Part shown: piece after piece, positions 33,401-46,185 of the stretch
Position numbering within the stretch: position 1 is the stretch's first letter
Layout: the number at the start of each line of letters is the position of its first letter
NCBI GenBank assembly: GCA_010645155.1
Contig: CM021320.1
Coordinates: 2,601,151-2,665,150 of the forward strand
DNA from: Tigriopus japonicus
Lineage: Eukaryota > Arthropoda > Copepoda > Harpacticoida > Harpacticidae
Direction of reading: 5' to 3'
DNA: 64,000 nucleotides
Notes under the pieces: generated by a model
What the model saw: only the letters and a program-made list of their open reading frames with translations
The model's database searches: none
What the model was told of the DNA's origin: nothing
Translations under genes and position numbers: made by a program

Positions 33401-36365
33401 CCGGAAAGAACTTTTTTTTAAATAAAAAAATATTTTATAAATATTTCTCCACTTTTCCTCCATCTTTTAAATATTTTGGTTTTTCCAAGTAAATAGTCAA
33501 TATAATTATGAATTTTGTGGTCAAAAAAAATAATGCGGGCAAAATTGAGGAAAAATGAATGTAGAGCTTACCCAAATTGAACCCAAAATACAAAAATCTC
33601 TACAAAATGACACTTGTACTAAGATTAGACATTCACAACCAAAATCACTGTGATATAGGAAAAAAACTGCGCCATCTATTAAGGAAACATAAAAAAATTG
33701 TACTGTTTAAACAAGTTTGCCTCCAAAAACGACGAAATGCATCAAATTACCAGAAACAAATATGGAAAATCGGTGCACATAGACAAAAATACCAAATAAT
33801 GGCCATGTCAAAAAAAATCTTCCAAATATTTTGGGCTTTTGAAGAAAATACATATTGGATATTTTCTCACTTTTGCAAGTATTGAAATATGAAATTTTGA
33901 AAATATTTCAAATCTGATTTTGGATATAGCTCAGCCTTACTGGAACGTCCCTTAAAAAGAGTTATTTGTGAACTCTTGATTTTTTACTGATTTATGTACT
34001 ACTGACCATTTCTTTCACACAAATTTTGAAAGTGTTCTTAATTAATTATAACATTAACTAGCTCATATATTGACTGATAATAATAGTTATAAATTACTTC
34101 AATACTTTCCCTCATTCATGTTCAGTCTAATGGGGTCTAAGATTCTAGATTTTCTTATCTTTTATGATGAAAATTGGCAAATATTGGGAAGAATGTGATA
34201 TTTTATTTAACCTACACTCGTGCAAAACTGAACTTGTGCCTGATTGTTTTGCCTAAAATACAACAAACTAAAGCTCAAATACATTTTTGAATGCCAAATG
34301 GTTTCATATGATTAAATTTTATGCTTTTGGAATGGGTAAAAGAATGAATAATCAACTTTTGAGTGATCTGTAGACTTAAATCAATGGCTTAACTTTGCAG
34401 GACCAACAATTCCATGTCTTTTCCTTGTTCTAGGCTCCCTGCACAAGCAGTCAGATTTTTCCCATCAACAGGGACATGTATTTTGTTTTCAATGTGGGTA
34501 GCAATTTTAACCGTCTTTTTTGTTTCACTGGCTATTAATTCTTCTTAATTCAAATTCGTCTTGTGTCTTGTAAGTAGGGCTCGGTTTAAGTTGCAGTTTT
34601 TAGCCCTAAAGTTGCTAAAAAATCGTTAAAAGTTACACCCAATTTGTCAAAAGTTGCTAAAAAAAAGTGCTATTTTTGGCCTAAAAATGTCACTTTTAAA
34701 ATATGAATGTCAAATTTGGCCAATTTTTGGCTCAATGTTCGGCGACTGTTTGAAGTCTTCGGTTTGTCTTTTCTTTAACCTTTGGCTTCCTTATGAACAC
34801 AGTTTCGCCTTACACAAACTATTCCAAAATTTTGCAAAGCATCAATGTTTTAAAAATGTTCCAGAAAGGTATGTGTAAACTTTATATTTCACGCAAAATC
34901 GAGCAGAATTTCGGTGATCGAGGCAAAACATGCCAAAAGATACTGTTTGTGGTGAAAAAATCAAGAAGTTGCTAATTCTGCTGAATTCGGCTGAAAGTTG
35001 CAATTTTTGGTGCAAGTTGCATTTTGCAAATTTATTCAAACTTTACGTGTAAGTCAGTTTCATTTGTCTTTCTACTAAATTAGTTCCATTTTTTACGTTC
35101 GACAAGTCACTTAATTTTCATCTAATGATAGCTTTTATTTGTCTTTTTTTGTCTAATCATGCAATTTTCACCGTATTTTATCGTCTAATTAGGCAAATTT
35201 ATTCGTCATTTATCATCTAATTTTGTAATTCTATTCATCAAAACTCCCTGCCTAATGATAAGTATAAATGCAATTTCAAAATTAGAATTCTCTTTTAAAA
35301 AGTGGTGTAAAATGTCAATATTACCCAAAGAGGCACTATTATTACTCACTTTTATTTACTTTATTCCTACTCTAGTGTTTTTTTTGTATTTTATGTCTTC
35401 TGTTTAATGGAACTGCAAACATACCAAATTAATGTAATTTCATAAGACAATGATTGATTTGGTGGCAAATGGCCAAAGTTAATGGCTTTTTAACCAAAAA
35501 TGTCGTTAATTAATAACCAGTACCAAAGAATATTTGCAAAGTTTTATTGCCTAGACTCATGCTCCAAGATTCTAAACATTGCTTTGAAAGGTTGTAAAGC
35601 ATTCTGATTTCAGATTTTAGATGTTTTTCTAAATATTGGCAATTCCTGTCCAACATCTTTTGCAAACCGTTTTTAACAGAATTATCTTAAAACATTTTTG
35701 AATGACATTTCACCGAAATAGCCACTCAGATGAATGGCACGAGTGCAAAATTTTACGAGTTCGTCTTAACACTAGGTCAACAGTGCGTTTTGTTGTCTCG
35801 AGTGTGAACCGAGAAGTTCATAACTACAAAAAGTAGCGGTGACGTGTTCTTAATCTGAAGGCAACTTTAGGCTTTCCTTTGAAAATTTGGAGCATCCCTT
35901 TGTAAAGAGCTATTTGCTGGAAAGTCAATTCCAATGCGGTGATCTTTTGTTTTGCATAATCTCATTCGTTCAAATCCCCATTTGGAAAAACTTTCAGTCA
36001 CGCTGTGATTTCATGAAATTCATGGCAAAGAGTTTATTGCTAGAGCATCTAAAGACCGACAAAAAGTTGACATCAAAATTGTAACAAGCTGCACTCAAAC
36101 CAAAGAAATTCAGTGTTGGAATAATTTTAGGAAAGAAATTTATCTCATTCAGGGCATACAGAATGTCTAAATGGTGTTGGAAGCTAAAGATATCGGGTGG
36201 AGATTCCTCATATACCCTCTAAGGTATTTAGCTCTTTAAGATCATGGGCCTACTTCCGGCTCGTTTTTAACTCGGTTTAACTCGGGGGCTCGGGAAAGCT
36301 CGGCTCGTTTTAACTCGGCTCGGGTGAGCTCGAAACTCGGGAAATCGGCTCGAAACACATCAGTA
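30479..36365. mobile_element. Large (5.9 kb) element with inverted termini and 8-bp target duplication
   Basis: The left end is TACTGATGTGTTCCGAG and the right end is the inverse of TACTGATGTGTTTCGAG. A perfect 8-mer, GCGAGAAC, flanks both ends (30471-30478 and 36366-36373). Inside each end are clustered ACTCGG/CTCGAAACTCG motifs (30490-30590 and 36255-36350), as expected for subterminal transposase-binding repeats. Duplication length and termini fit a hAT-like element. No intact transposase is visible; frames inside are short and unrecognised. A family D repeat is nested at about 33397-33950. It is either a decayed autonomous element or one enlarged by captured DNA. Confidence 0.75.
33397..33952 (+). 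repeat. Family D repeat, copy 2 (nested in the large element)
   Basis: It aligns with 24690-25325 over several blocks, including AAAATACAAAAATCTCTACA and TACCAAATAATGGC. Possible ends are TAGGGCCCGG and CTCAGCCTTA, but no target duplication was seen. Confidence 0.6.
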
Positions 36366-36373
36366 GCGAGAAC

Positions 36374-36901
36374 TACGTGTACGCCTAATTTCAAACGTTG
36401 CCTCAAGGTAGAGCTCATTGCCAAAAGCCCGTAAAATCCTGACAACAAAGAAAGAGGGCAAAACTTGGCGTTATGACGCAAACATTACCTCGAAAAAATA
36501 AAACGAGATAATTTTTGCAAGTGGAAATTCTACTATTGTGACCAACAGTCCCAAATGGCGGTATTTGATGGTAAAGGATGGTAAAGGTGGCAGTATCGCC
36601 ATGAGAAGCCGGGCAACGCTGCTGTGTTTTGACAGCTCCGTCCGTGGATCCTCGTGAGTCTAGAAACTTCTGGTTCCCTCGAGTCCATACTCTTCGTCGT
36701 CGACGACGTCTTCGTCATTGCTCGCTGGCACGTATGTACGGCAACACTGTCTGCCAATAAGTTGTACGACGTCTCACCATCTTGTCTCCCAAGAGCGAAA
36801 CAAGCCTCAGATTAAATAGAACATTGAAATAGTGAACTTGTCTTAGTGATCATTAGATAGAACACAACAAATCAGCGTTACAAATTCACACACATCGCAT
36901 C
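36374..36901. other. Upstream region of the Hsp40 gene
   Basis: No gene is called; the minus-strand frame here has no recognised motif. It is the presumed promoter and 5' UTR of the gene starting at 36902. Confidence 0.4.
36662..36677 (+). promoter_or_regulatory. Possible heat-shock element
   Basis: AGAAACTTCTGGTTCC contains one perfect GAAnnTTC pair followed by an imperfect third unit, about 225-240 bp before the Hsp40 start codon. The match is short enough to occur by chance. Confidence 0.25.
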
Positions 36902-37999
36902 ATGGGCAAGGACTACTACAAGATCTTAGGCGTGGCCAAAGGCGCCAATGAAGACGAGCTTAAGAAGGCCTATCGGAAGTTAGCCCTCAAATATCATCCG
37001 GACAAGAACAAAACACCCGGAGCCGAGGAAAAATTCAAGGAAATCGGCGAAGCTTACGATGTCTTATCGGATTCGCGCAAACGACAAATCTACGATCAGT
37101 TGGGCGAAGAAGGACTGAAGGGCGGTATGGGCGGTTCTCAAGGTTCCGGAGGCGGATCCACTCAGTTTGACCCGTCGGGCAGTTTCTCATACTCGTATCA
37201 CGGCGACCCACGAGCCACATTTGCCCAATTCTTTGGCACGTCCAATCCTTTCGAATCATTTTTCTCCAGTGGAACCGGTTCCATGGGACAGGGAATGGGA
37301 GGTCTGCACGGAAGTGGCGTGGATGGAATGGACATTGATCTTGAGTCTCTGCTGAATGGAGGAGGATTGGGCGGAGGTCGATCGGGCGGAGGACACGCTC
37401 CATTCCGATCGCAAACCTTCTCCAATTCCCGGGGTTCGAAAGAGCAACGCGTTCAAGATGCCACCATTGAGAAGGAGATCCAAATCCCCTTGGAAGATAT
37501 CGCCAAAGGTGTGGATAAGAAGATGAAGATCAGTCGCCGAGTCTACGATCAAACGGGGAGCTCCAAGGTCGAAGAAAAGGTGCTCACCATCAATGTCAAG
37601 CCCGGCTGGAAAGCCGGCACCAAGATTACGTTTGCGCGCGAAGGTGATCAAGTTCCGGGTAAAATCCCCGCCGACATCGCCTTTATCATCCGGGACAAGC
37701 CACACAAGTTCTTTACGCGAGACGGATCTAATCTCGTGTATCGGTGTTCCATCCCATTGCGCGATGCCCTCTGCGGTAGCGTGATCCAAGTGCCGACTCT
37801 GGAGGGAAAGACTATGGGAGTGAACTGTCAGGGCGAAATCATCAAGCCCACCACCGTGAAACGTCTTCAAGGCTATGGACTGCCATTCCCTAAGGAACCT
37901 TCGAGAAAGGGCGATCTCGTCGTGAAGTTCGATATCCAATTCCCCGATCAGCTCTCCCAGAGCACGAAAGATATCTTGTTCGACGTCCTGGGCAAGTGA
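36902..37999 (+). CDS. DNAJB: Type II Hsp40 (DnaJ subfamily B) co-chaperone
   Basis: A single-exon frame of 365 residues, the usual length for DNAJB1/4/5-type proteins. The J domain covers residues 1-70 with the HPD motif at 32-34, which stimulates Hsp70 ATPase. A Gly/Phe/Ser-rich linker runs from about 72 to 175. Two C-terminal beta-sandwich substrate-binding domains run from about 185 to 350 ([31 protein letters not shown]). There is no Cys-rich zinc domain, so it is type II. The start ATGGGCAAGG is in good context and the N-terminus [11 protein letters not shown] is diagnostic. Absence of introns is common in heat-inducible chaperone genes. The exact paralogue is not resolved. Confidence 0.95.
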   Translation: MGKDYYKILGVAKGANEDELKKAYRKLALKYHPDKNKTPGAEEKFKEIGEAYDVLSDSRKRQIYDQLGEEGLKGGMGGSQGSGGGSTQFDPSGSFSYSYHGDPRATFAQFFGTSNPFESFFSSGTGSMGQGMGGLHGSGVDGMDIDLESLLNGGGLGGGRSGGGHAPFRSQTFSNSRGSKEQRVQDATIEKEIQIPLEDIAKGVDKKMKISRRVYDQTGSSKVEEKVLTINVKPGWKAGTKITFAREGDQVPGKIPADIAFIIRDKPHKFFTRDGSNLVYRCSIPLRDALCGSVIQVPTLEGKTMGVNCQGEIIKPTTVKRLQGYGLPFPKEPSRKGDLVVKFDIQFPDQLSQSTKDILFDVLGK

Positions 38000-38371
38000 A
38001 AAAGCAACCATCGACCATACCAATAAGAGCGCCATCTCTTCGAGGATTCCTTCTTGTCAGAACCCGTCAAGCATGATGATAATGACCGAAAATGAATGTT
38101 TTCAACTACAAAATTTGGTCCCAGTATATTGTTAAATACCATCTTGTCGTCTTCGCCCCGTTTTTCTATAAAGAGTCAAATTTAATAAAAGTATACTTTA
38201 CCCCTTTTGAAATTACTTAGATTTACTTGAGTGCTAGGAGAGGATTTGAATTTTTTAGAGACCTGTGGAGGGTTGGATGATCGTTGGAAGGAGAGGAATA
38301 AATTTGCATTATTCTGATGCATCAGACAAGTGCACGAAGAATTTGTTCTTGAGAGATCTCTGCGCTCGAAT
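38000..38371. other. 3' UTR of the Hsp40 gene and short spacer
   Basis: AATAAAAGTATAC near 38182 is a plausible polyadenylation signal. Nothing else recognised. Confidence 0.5.
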
Positions 38372-38638
38372 GGATGAGTGTCATCGAACGAATTCAGCTG
38401 GGGATCCTGGGGCCAAAATGACTAGGGATGGGTCAGAACTAGGTTCAAACATTTTTCGTAGTTTTAGTTTGCCACGTGGGAAAAAAATTCTTACTTCAAT
38501 TGATTGTCAAAATGAAGGAAACGAATTGGGCTCACGAATTTTGATTGAGTTTTATGGAGGGTGAGTCTCGACTCTGGCGCATCCCTAGCCATTTTGGCCC
38601 CAGAATCTCCAGCTGAATTCGTTCGATTACACTCATCC
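38372..38638. mobile_element. Foldback MITE, family K copy 2
   Basis: The arms start GGATGAGTGT and continue through CGAACGAATTCAGCTGG, TGGGGCCAAAATG and CTAGGGATG. The 3' end is the inverse with few mismatches. It shares its arm core and an internal block (GGTGAGTCTCGACTCT versus GGTAAGTCTAGACTCC) with the copy at 543-832. Confidence 0.8.
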
Positions 38639-39556
38639 GAGGGAAAAACAACGATTTTCTCAAAAATGACTGACGATAGCGTAGTTTTTGACTCCCAACA
38701 TTCTCTCTTGGACCTCTAATTTTACCAACAATATAAAAATTCTTCCTTGTTCATGCAATCTTAACTACAGAAACTTGGGGAAATAATTAGGCAAGCTCAT
38801 TAAACATCAGCTGGGCCTGTTTGTCTACCCCGTAGCACCGTCGTGGCCTCTGGTGTCTCATTGCTTCACTAAAATTCTACGATCGCATCTCATTCTCGAT
38901 CGTTTGTTGCGGAGCAACTGACCGTTTGAAATATTTGATCGAGCGCAGAACAGGAAAGAACAGAATCACCAGAAAAGGGCGGCGCAACACTACGGAGCAC
39001 AAACAAAATCAACAACCTTTTTCTCACTGTGCTTATTCTATCTGTTAACTTTCATTTCGGAAATCCACTGACCAAATGTGTCTTTGGATTTTGGGCTTGT
39101 TATTTTTCAATGGGCCAGGCTCAAACTGGATGAAAGGCTATCTTTTTTTTAAAATTATTTCGAATTTCCCAAAATTTATAATTTAAACGCAACAAATACC
39201 AACATGTCCCTTTCCTGATTCAAAAGTATACATTTAATGAGATCGAAAATCCACATTATTTCATTAGGAATTTGAGTTTCTCTATACCCCGTGAATTTCC
39301 GTTTTTTGGTCAAAAATGGACCAGTCAAAATGGACCAGTCAAATTTAAATAACTACACCTGACAACAATCTCCAATTTATTCCATCTTATAAGTATCTAA
39401 GTAAACTCTAAAAAGTTTCTTGACAAGTTTTCTAAAATTAGCGAATCTACAAGGTTTTTAGGAAAATAACTTTTCATCTAGAGACCTGACTTTGACAGAC
39501 TTAAAAAGAGTAAAAAAGGTGTGCCATTAGGTTTCCTAGCACGGTTTGTTTAGCCG
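38639..39556. other. Intergenic, nothing recognised
   Basis: AT-rich with no coding signal. A small hairpin, GCACGGTTTGTTTAGCCGTGC less its last base, lies immediately left of the inverted-repeat element that starts at 39557. Confidence 0.4.
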
Positions 39557-40188
39557 TGCAGGGGGAGGTTTGAGTGATCTCTTCAAAAATCTTATCGCGG
39601 GCGGATGAAAGAAGAGAAAAGGCTTGTTCGTCAATGTAAGATTTTGGTCAGTGCAAGGGTTTTTGCGTTTTACAGACCGCCCTTATGACTTAGATGCTAC
39701 AAAAATTGTCGAATTGCCAGTTTGGACATTTTGACTCTCGGTTTTGTAAGAATTTGCAAAATTATTCTTTTGATAAAAAATTGGCAAGCACTTAAAAAAG
39801 ACCTTTGATATTGAAGAGAAACACGTACAAAAAACGGCATTTTGTTTGATACCATGATGGTTTTGGAGCTTTTCAATACAAATCAGTGCTTATCACATCA
39901 CCTACACTTGTACTTACCCAAAAAAGTGGCCTTTTGTTGAGAATTTTCTCGTGCAAGAACGAGCAAATAAAGTGTGCATTTTTTTCCAAAATCCTAACCA
40001 AAGGTGTTCAAACTTGCAATTCGACATTTTTCATGGCCTCTAATTCGCAAGGGCGGTCTGTAAATTGCGAAAACCCTTAAACTGCCCAAATTCTCACGAG
40101 CCACCCACTGTTGCCAAACAAGCCTTTTCTCTTCTTTCATCCGCCCGCGATAAGATTTTTGAAGAGATCACTCAAACCTCCCCCTGCA
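39557..40188. mobile_element. Inverted-repeat element, family H
   Basis: The left arm (39557 to about 39695) starts TGCAGGGGGAGGTTTGAGTG and the right arm (about 40036-40188) is its reverse complement. The outer 70 bp are essentially identical. The arms diverge inward but share the block around TACAGACCGCCCTT. A middle of about 340 bp carries no coding signal. No target duplication was found. Confidence 0.75.
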
Positions 40189-41211
40189 TCCCCCATTCCA
40201 AAAACTTTTGTTCTGTGAATGCAAAACAATTATTTGAATTCGGTTACATAGTTCAAGGGCAAAAAGTCTATAATGTTGCTTAAGACACCCTTAAAAACAA
40301 ATATTTGAAAATCTACTTTGACTAAACTTTACTATTACATTACTAAAAGCAATGTTGTTCTAAAATATTTGGAAATCACTTTCGCGGCCCTATTTTCAAC
40401 GGCCTTTTGGTCAACTCGAAGGATCAAACAACAGGGTCATTAATCAATTTAGACTAACGGCTAAAAATTAGAAGAAAACGGCCTATGGTTTGGTGGAAGT
40501 GGACGTCGGACAAAAATATTAGAGACGCCCTAGTGTAAAAAATATTAGCTTATTGTAGTCACAGCCGGTACAGCCTGAAAGGGATTGGCCGTCTGACACT
40601 GACTTCCATTTCCTTCCAACCCAGTCATTCTCAGTGACCCGTTGACGGAAAACCGGACTCAAAATAATCTAGAGAGTTTGAAACGCCGACGACCTTCGAA
40701 CTATTTCGGATATCAATGGCATTGGTCGGTAGAACAAACCAGGAAACTGAAAATCCTCTAAAGTCTCAGGATTCTGAGGTTTAAAATGGGCGTCATATTC
40801 TGGTCTCATCTGGTCACTTCTGGGGCATGTCCGTAAGCTGATGTCAGGGTTACCATAAGCATATCGCTCGCCTCTTTGACAAACCCAATACTTCGGGTTT
40901 TGCCACAAAACCAAAACCCATGACGGATATCATGATGAGAAAATGCATGTCGTTGGTGTTACTCCATGTAGTATCCAATGATCTCAAGTCATCTCTTCAA
41001 TCTATACAGCTCATATTCGATTGCTTAATCTGAATACAGTCAGCCTGAGTTTCGTGTCTGTTTGGATGTGTGTAAGTTGGTGGCCATTGACAGCGTGCTT
41101 AGCCGAAAGCCGAAAGCCGAAAGCCGAACTTCAACTTGCACCAGTTGGGAGGACCCCGGCTAGAGACGATATTCTTCGCAGCCCGGGCTTCGACGTTTTT
41201 GCCATCCCGAA
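40189..41211. other. Intergenic and 5' flank of the eIF3a gene
   Basis: A short tandem of AAGCCGA units lies at about 41101-41128, just upstream of the eIF3a start. The minus-strand frame at 40669-40914 lacks an ATG and is not called. No other gene was seen. Confidence 0.4.
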
Positions 41212-44200
41212 ATGGCTCCCTACTATCAAAGACCGGAAAATGCCATCAGCAAAGCTGAAGAGTTCATCAATGTGGGTAAGTACAACGAAGTCCGTGTGTC
41301 TCGGCTGATTCGTGACTTGGCGGCCTGGAACAGTTTCCGCCCAATTTGGGCGGAACTAACCCTCTCTTGGTCTAACCCTCTCAGACCAAGGCTTGGATGG
41401 ACGTGACTTTGGGCCAAGCGAGACCACTCACTTCATTGGACTACACAGACCTCTGAATCTTCATTTTAGTCCAATTTCCAGAAAATCTCAATTTACTAGG
41501 TAACAAGCTAATAATTTTGGCTTTAGACCATGGCAAAGAAGACAAATGTAAGTGTACCCTTGGTTGTCCAAAAGAGCAATTCTTCGAGCACGTCCACTAC
41601 TGAGATATCGACCGCCCCTGCTTGAACCGGAGCTACACATCGTAGCCGAGATTTTGGGGTTGTTGTGAAAAAGGTCATCTTTGAAACCTTCTATGACTGG
41701 CCCGCCCTGCACATTAAACTCTTAGCCAGAGTTTGGTTAATATCTAGTATTTCGGACCAACTGCCAATAGCAATTTGGGGGGAATAATTGCGCGTGTAAG
41801 AATTTCGCGCTTGGCTACGAGTCTCACGGTCTATGGTCGTTATTGACTACTCGTATCGTTGTGACCTCATTGGTACAATAGAGCGGCCTCAGATTCCCTA
41901 AGAAGTTTAAGAGAGCTATTGCTGGTGAACGAGTCGCTCTTTCAATGACTCGAAAGTCAAGAGTTGGGCTCTGAGCAAATGACTCGAACTCGAGTCCCAC
42001 AAGTCTTTTAGACCAAAATAGTACTTTAAGAGCCAAATGTACGAATTGATATGATCTTGAACTTAAAATTTGGTGAAAGAATTCTTAGCATTTTGTTTAC
42101 CATACCTTAAAGGGACTGACGAGCGTTTTAAAGTAAAACGTAGACTTGTACTATCTGGCCACGGTGGACGGATTTCAGTCTTTCAATATCTTCTTGAACC
42201 AATGATCGAATATAAATTTTTATTCTTTTGACATGTATGTTTTACATAAGCTGAATGTGTTTTTCTTTGATAATTCGATTCATTGGCAATTGCCTTTTTT
42301 CAACGACCATTCTTTCCCAATTAAGGGGAAAATCGATTCGAGCCCTACGAGTCATTACAAAGACTCCTTTAAAAGCCCTTTAAAAGCCTAAAAAAGATTT
42401 AGGAATTCCAGCACCAAATTCACAACTCAGGGATGAAAGTGGTTGCTGTGTTCAAACGTAACAAGACTTAGTGGTGTTTTTGAAGCTCTTACTCATAATT
42501 GGCGTTGCAGTGCAGGGTCCTACATGCTTCTTTTCAACACCAACCGAGCATGTTTGATTTTCATTCAAATCCTAGATATATTTTATTTATTATTACAAGT
42601 TTGTTCATGAGATGTGAAAGAGGAAAATTAGAACTGCCCAAATTAGTCAACCAATCCTGAAATTTAATTTTGTACTTTTTGCTGATTTTAGTAATTATAA
42701 CTCTAAATACTTTTCTAGGCAAACCGAGCCGTGCCTTGGAGACCTTGTACGATGTCATCAAGTCTCGCAAGCGCAACAACACCTATTCGGAGAAGCTCAT
42801 CGAGCAGATTATGTGCAAGTACCTCGAGTTGTGCGTGGATCTGCGCAAGTCCCATGTGGCCAAGGAAGGACTCTACCAATACCGAAACCTGTGCCAGTCC
42901 ACCAATGTGGCCTCTTTGGCCGACGTCGTTCAAGGCTACCTGAACTTGGCCGAAAAGCGCACTGATGAGGCGCGCCAAAAGTCGCACGATTCCGTGCAAG
43001 AAGTCGACGACCTCGAGAACTTGGCTACCCCTGAGATGATCATGTTGAGTGCGGTCAGTGTTGAAGGTGCCCAAGAGCGATCGGATCGTACCATCCTCAT
43101 GCCGTGGGTTAAGTTCTTGTGGGAGTCTTATTGCCAATGTTTGGAGCTCCTCCGCACGAACTCGCGTGTGGAGCGACTCTATCATGATATCGCGCAACAA
43201 GCCTTTCATTTCTGTCTGAAATACCAACGGAAGACCGAATTCCGTAAGTTGTGCGACAAGTTGCGCAATCACATGGATCTGATTTTCAAGCAGCCTCAAT
43301 CTTCGGGAAGCATCAACTTGAGCAGCCCCGAGACGCAGGAGATGAACTTGAACACACGCCTGGTTCAATTGGACTCGGCCATTCAAATGGAATTGTGGCA
43401 GGAGGCCTACAAAGCCGTGGAAGATATTCACGGATTAATGACCATGTCCAAGAAGGTGTTCTCGCCCAAGATGATGGCCAACTACTACCAAAAGTTGGCC
43501 TTGGTGTTCTGGAAGTCTGGCAATCTTCTCTTCCATGCCGCCGCCATCTTTAAGCACTTCCAATTGATTCGAGACATGAAGAAGAACATTTCGGCCGAGG
43601 AATTGTCGAAGATGGCCTCACGCGTGTTGATCGCGATCCTGGCTGTTCCGATTCCCTCTCAACATCCTGAATTTGAGACCTTCATCGAGACCGACCGGAC
43701 ACCTCAGGAAAAGATGGCTCGCTTGGCCGTGCTCTTGAGTCTGCAACAAGCCCCGACTCGTCAGAGTTTGCTGAAGGACGCATCTCGTTTCAGCGTGGTC
43801 CAAACCGCCATGCCACAAATTCGAGACCTTTACCAATGGCTGGAAGTCGATTTCCATCCCCTTCGACTTTGCCAAAGGATTCAGACCGCCGTCAAGTTCG
43901 TGGAGGAGTGTGATGATAAGTTGGCCTTGGTCCAATACATCCCTCCTTTGAAGGACATGACTCTTGTGCGCCTCTTGAACCAGGTCTCTCAGGTGTACCA
44001 GAGCATTTGCTTCAGCCGTCTCTTGGAATTGGCTCCCTTTGCCGACGCCTTTACTCTCGAAAGGGTGATTGTGGATTGTGTGCGTCATAATGACATGCAG
44101 ATCCGCATGGATCATCGCACCCGCACCGTTCATTTCGGTACGGAATTGGCCGAGGCTCAGTCTTACACCATGGCTGAAGGACCCCACCTCCAGGATATGC

Positions 44201-46185
44201 CTTCGGAACAGATTCGAACCCAACTCATGAAGATGTACGAGGTGTTGAACAAGAGTCTGCGAACCATCAATCCGGACAAGTCCAAAGAGGAGAACAATGC
44301 CATTCGTATGAAGATTGTGGAGGCCTACAACAATTCCAAACAGCGAGACCATCAGAAGATCCTAAATCGCCAGAAGATCATCGAGGCCCTCAAGGAAGAT
44401 CTCGAGAAAATGAACATCGAACGAGATGTCATGGAGCAAAAGAAGATAGATCAACAGTTGCGAGAGCAACAAAAGCTCGAGGAAGAACGCCTCTTGGCTG
44501 AAAAGGAGCAACGCCAACAGCGAAAGGAGCAAGAGATGTTGCAACAAATCAAGCAAAATCATCTTACCGAAAAGATCCAACAATTCAAGCAGACCGACAT
44601 CGGTCAGAAAATCCTGAAGCAAATGGACGAAAAGGAGATTGCCGAGTTGGATACTGATCAGATTATGGCTCGGCAAGTAGAGGAGCTTGAGAAAGAAAAG
44701 CGTGAACTGGCCAATCGCTTGAAGAATCAGGAGAAAAAAGTGGATCATTTGGAGCGTGCCAAGCGCCTGGTGGAGATCCCGTTGCTCGAAAAGGCCTTCG
44801 AAGATGACATCGAGCAAGACAAGGTCTATTGGAAGGCCCAAGAAAAGGAGCGAATTGCCAACGCCATCAAAGAACGCGAAGAAGCCGTTTTGGCCAAGAA
44901 GCGATTGGGTCGCATGGCCCAAGATAAGGATACTTATCTGCAAAACTTGTTAAGAGAGCGGAAGGCCGCATTTGACAAGAAATTGTCCGATTTCAACAAG
45001 AGGGTTGAGCAGGAGCGGGTGAAACGGTTGGCCGACCGGAAACGCCAAAGAAAAGAGGATCGACGCAACCAATGGATCAAACGAAAGGAGGAGGAAGCTC
45101 AGCGCAAAAAGGACGAGGCCATGAAACGAAAGCGAGAAGAGGAAGCTCGACTTGAAACCGAGCGAAGAATGAAGGAAGAGGAGGAGTATCGGAAGCGGAA
45201 AGAGCACATGGACGCCATTGAGGAGAAGAAAAGACAACGTGAGAAGGAAATCGAAGAGAAATTGCAAGCTGAACGCCAAGCGGCTTTGGCGCGAGCCCCA
45301 CCAGCCCGAGCCAATCCCCGCGAGGAAAGCGACTGGCGTGCCAAGGATAACCCACCAAGGGACGAGAGAGCCCCTCCATTCCGAGGTGGGCGGGGCGATG
45401 ATCGACCTCCACGAGAGGACCGCCAATTGGATCGACGTGACCTGCGCGATGATCGCCAATTGGATCGACGTGACCTACGTGATGATCGTCAATTAGATCG
45501 ACGTGACTTGCGTGATGATCGCCGCGATGATCGCCACCCTGATCGACGCGACATGCGTGACCGTGAGGAACGGCCATTTGATCGCCGGGATATGCGAGAT
45601 GACCGAAGACCCATGGATCGGGCTGGGGGGCCTAGCAGTGGGCCATGGAGAGCACCTGGAGGAGGGTCTTCCAAATGGAAGGAGCGTGAGATGCAGAAGG
45701 ACGAGGAATGGACGAAGAAAAGCGATGCTAATGATCGCCGTGAACCAGCCGGTGGAAGTTGGCGGGATGCTGGACCACGAGATGATCGTCGGGACGACCG
45801 TCGTGGAGATCGAGGACCGCGAGATGATCGCCGAGATCGAGGCTCACTTCGAGGAGATGATAGGCGAGACGATATACGAGACCGTGGCGGTGACATTCGT
45901 CGCGGTGATCGTGGTCTTCCTGGACGTGGCCCGCGTGATGGTGACATGCGTGGGGGAGCTCGAGGAGGCTTCCGGAAAGCCGATGATGCCAGTGATTGGC
46001 GAAGTGGAGGTCCCGACCGAGCGAGTGATCGCCCAAGAGGGGACGCTCGTGGCCCTTCACGAGTCGAAGCTGGCGATGATCGCAGGGATATCAGAAGAAA
46101 GGACCCCCCACCTCGAGAGGAGCGTCGGGAGGATCGTGGGGGAGGTGAAGATGGATGGGTGAAGGTGACTGGAGCCAAGCGCTAA
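41212..46185 (+). CDS. eIF3a: Eukaryotic translation initiation factor 3 subunit A
   Basis: Two exons, 41212-41275 and 42719-46185, give 1176 residues. The junction falls inside a Gly codon (donor GTAAGT, acceptor TTTCTAG), joining MAPYYQRPENAISKAEEFIN to the conserved LETLYDVIKSRK region. eIF3a is the scaffold of the eIF3 complex, binding the 40S subunit and recruiting other initiation factors. YLELCVDLRKSHVAKEGLYQ and RVERLYHDIAQQAFHFCLKY lie in the N-terminal helical domain. The PCI domain is at about 320-500. A long charged coiled coil runs from about 540 to 880. The C-terminal 270 residues are Arg/Asp-rich with DRRD repeats, as in animal orthologues, although the repeat differs from the vertebrate version. 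The intron is 1.4 kb. Identification is secure. Confidence 0.97.
45421..45530 (+). repeat. 33-bp coding tandem repeat in eIF3a
   Basis: Three units encode QLDRRDLRDDR in frame with only silent or few changes, followed by degenerate RRDD repeats. This is expansion of the acidic/basic C-terminal tail. Confidence 0.85.

Noticed and set aside
34574..35056. TAGGGCTCGG start with GTTGC repeats, resembling another hAT-like element
   Set aside because: No matching inverted terminus or convincing target duplication was found at the other end.
37256..38035. 259-codon minus-strand frame opposite the Hsp40 gene
   Set aside because: Antisense shadow of a conserved coding exon.
40669..40914. 81-codon minus-strand frame (WQNPKYWVCQRGERYAYGN)
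   Set aside because: Composition looks protein-like, but there is no ATG, an in-frame stop lies just upstream and no acceptor was found. It may be an exon or an old fragment; not called.
42715..46178. Several long minus-strand frames opposite eIF3a
   Set aside because: They are antisense shadows of a charged, codon-biased gene; they lack recognised motifs and break at different points.
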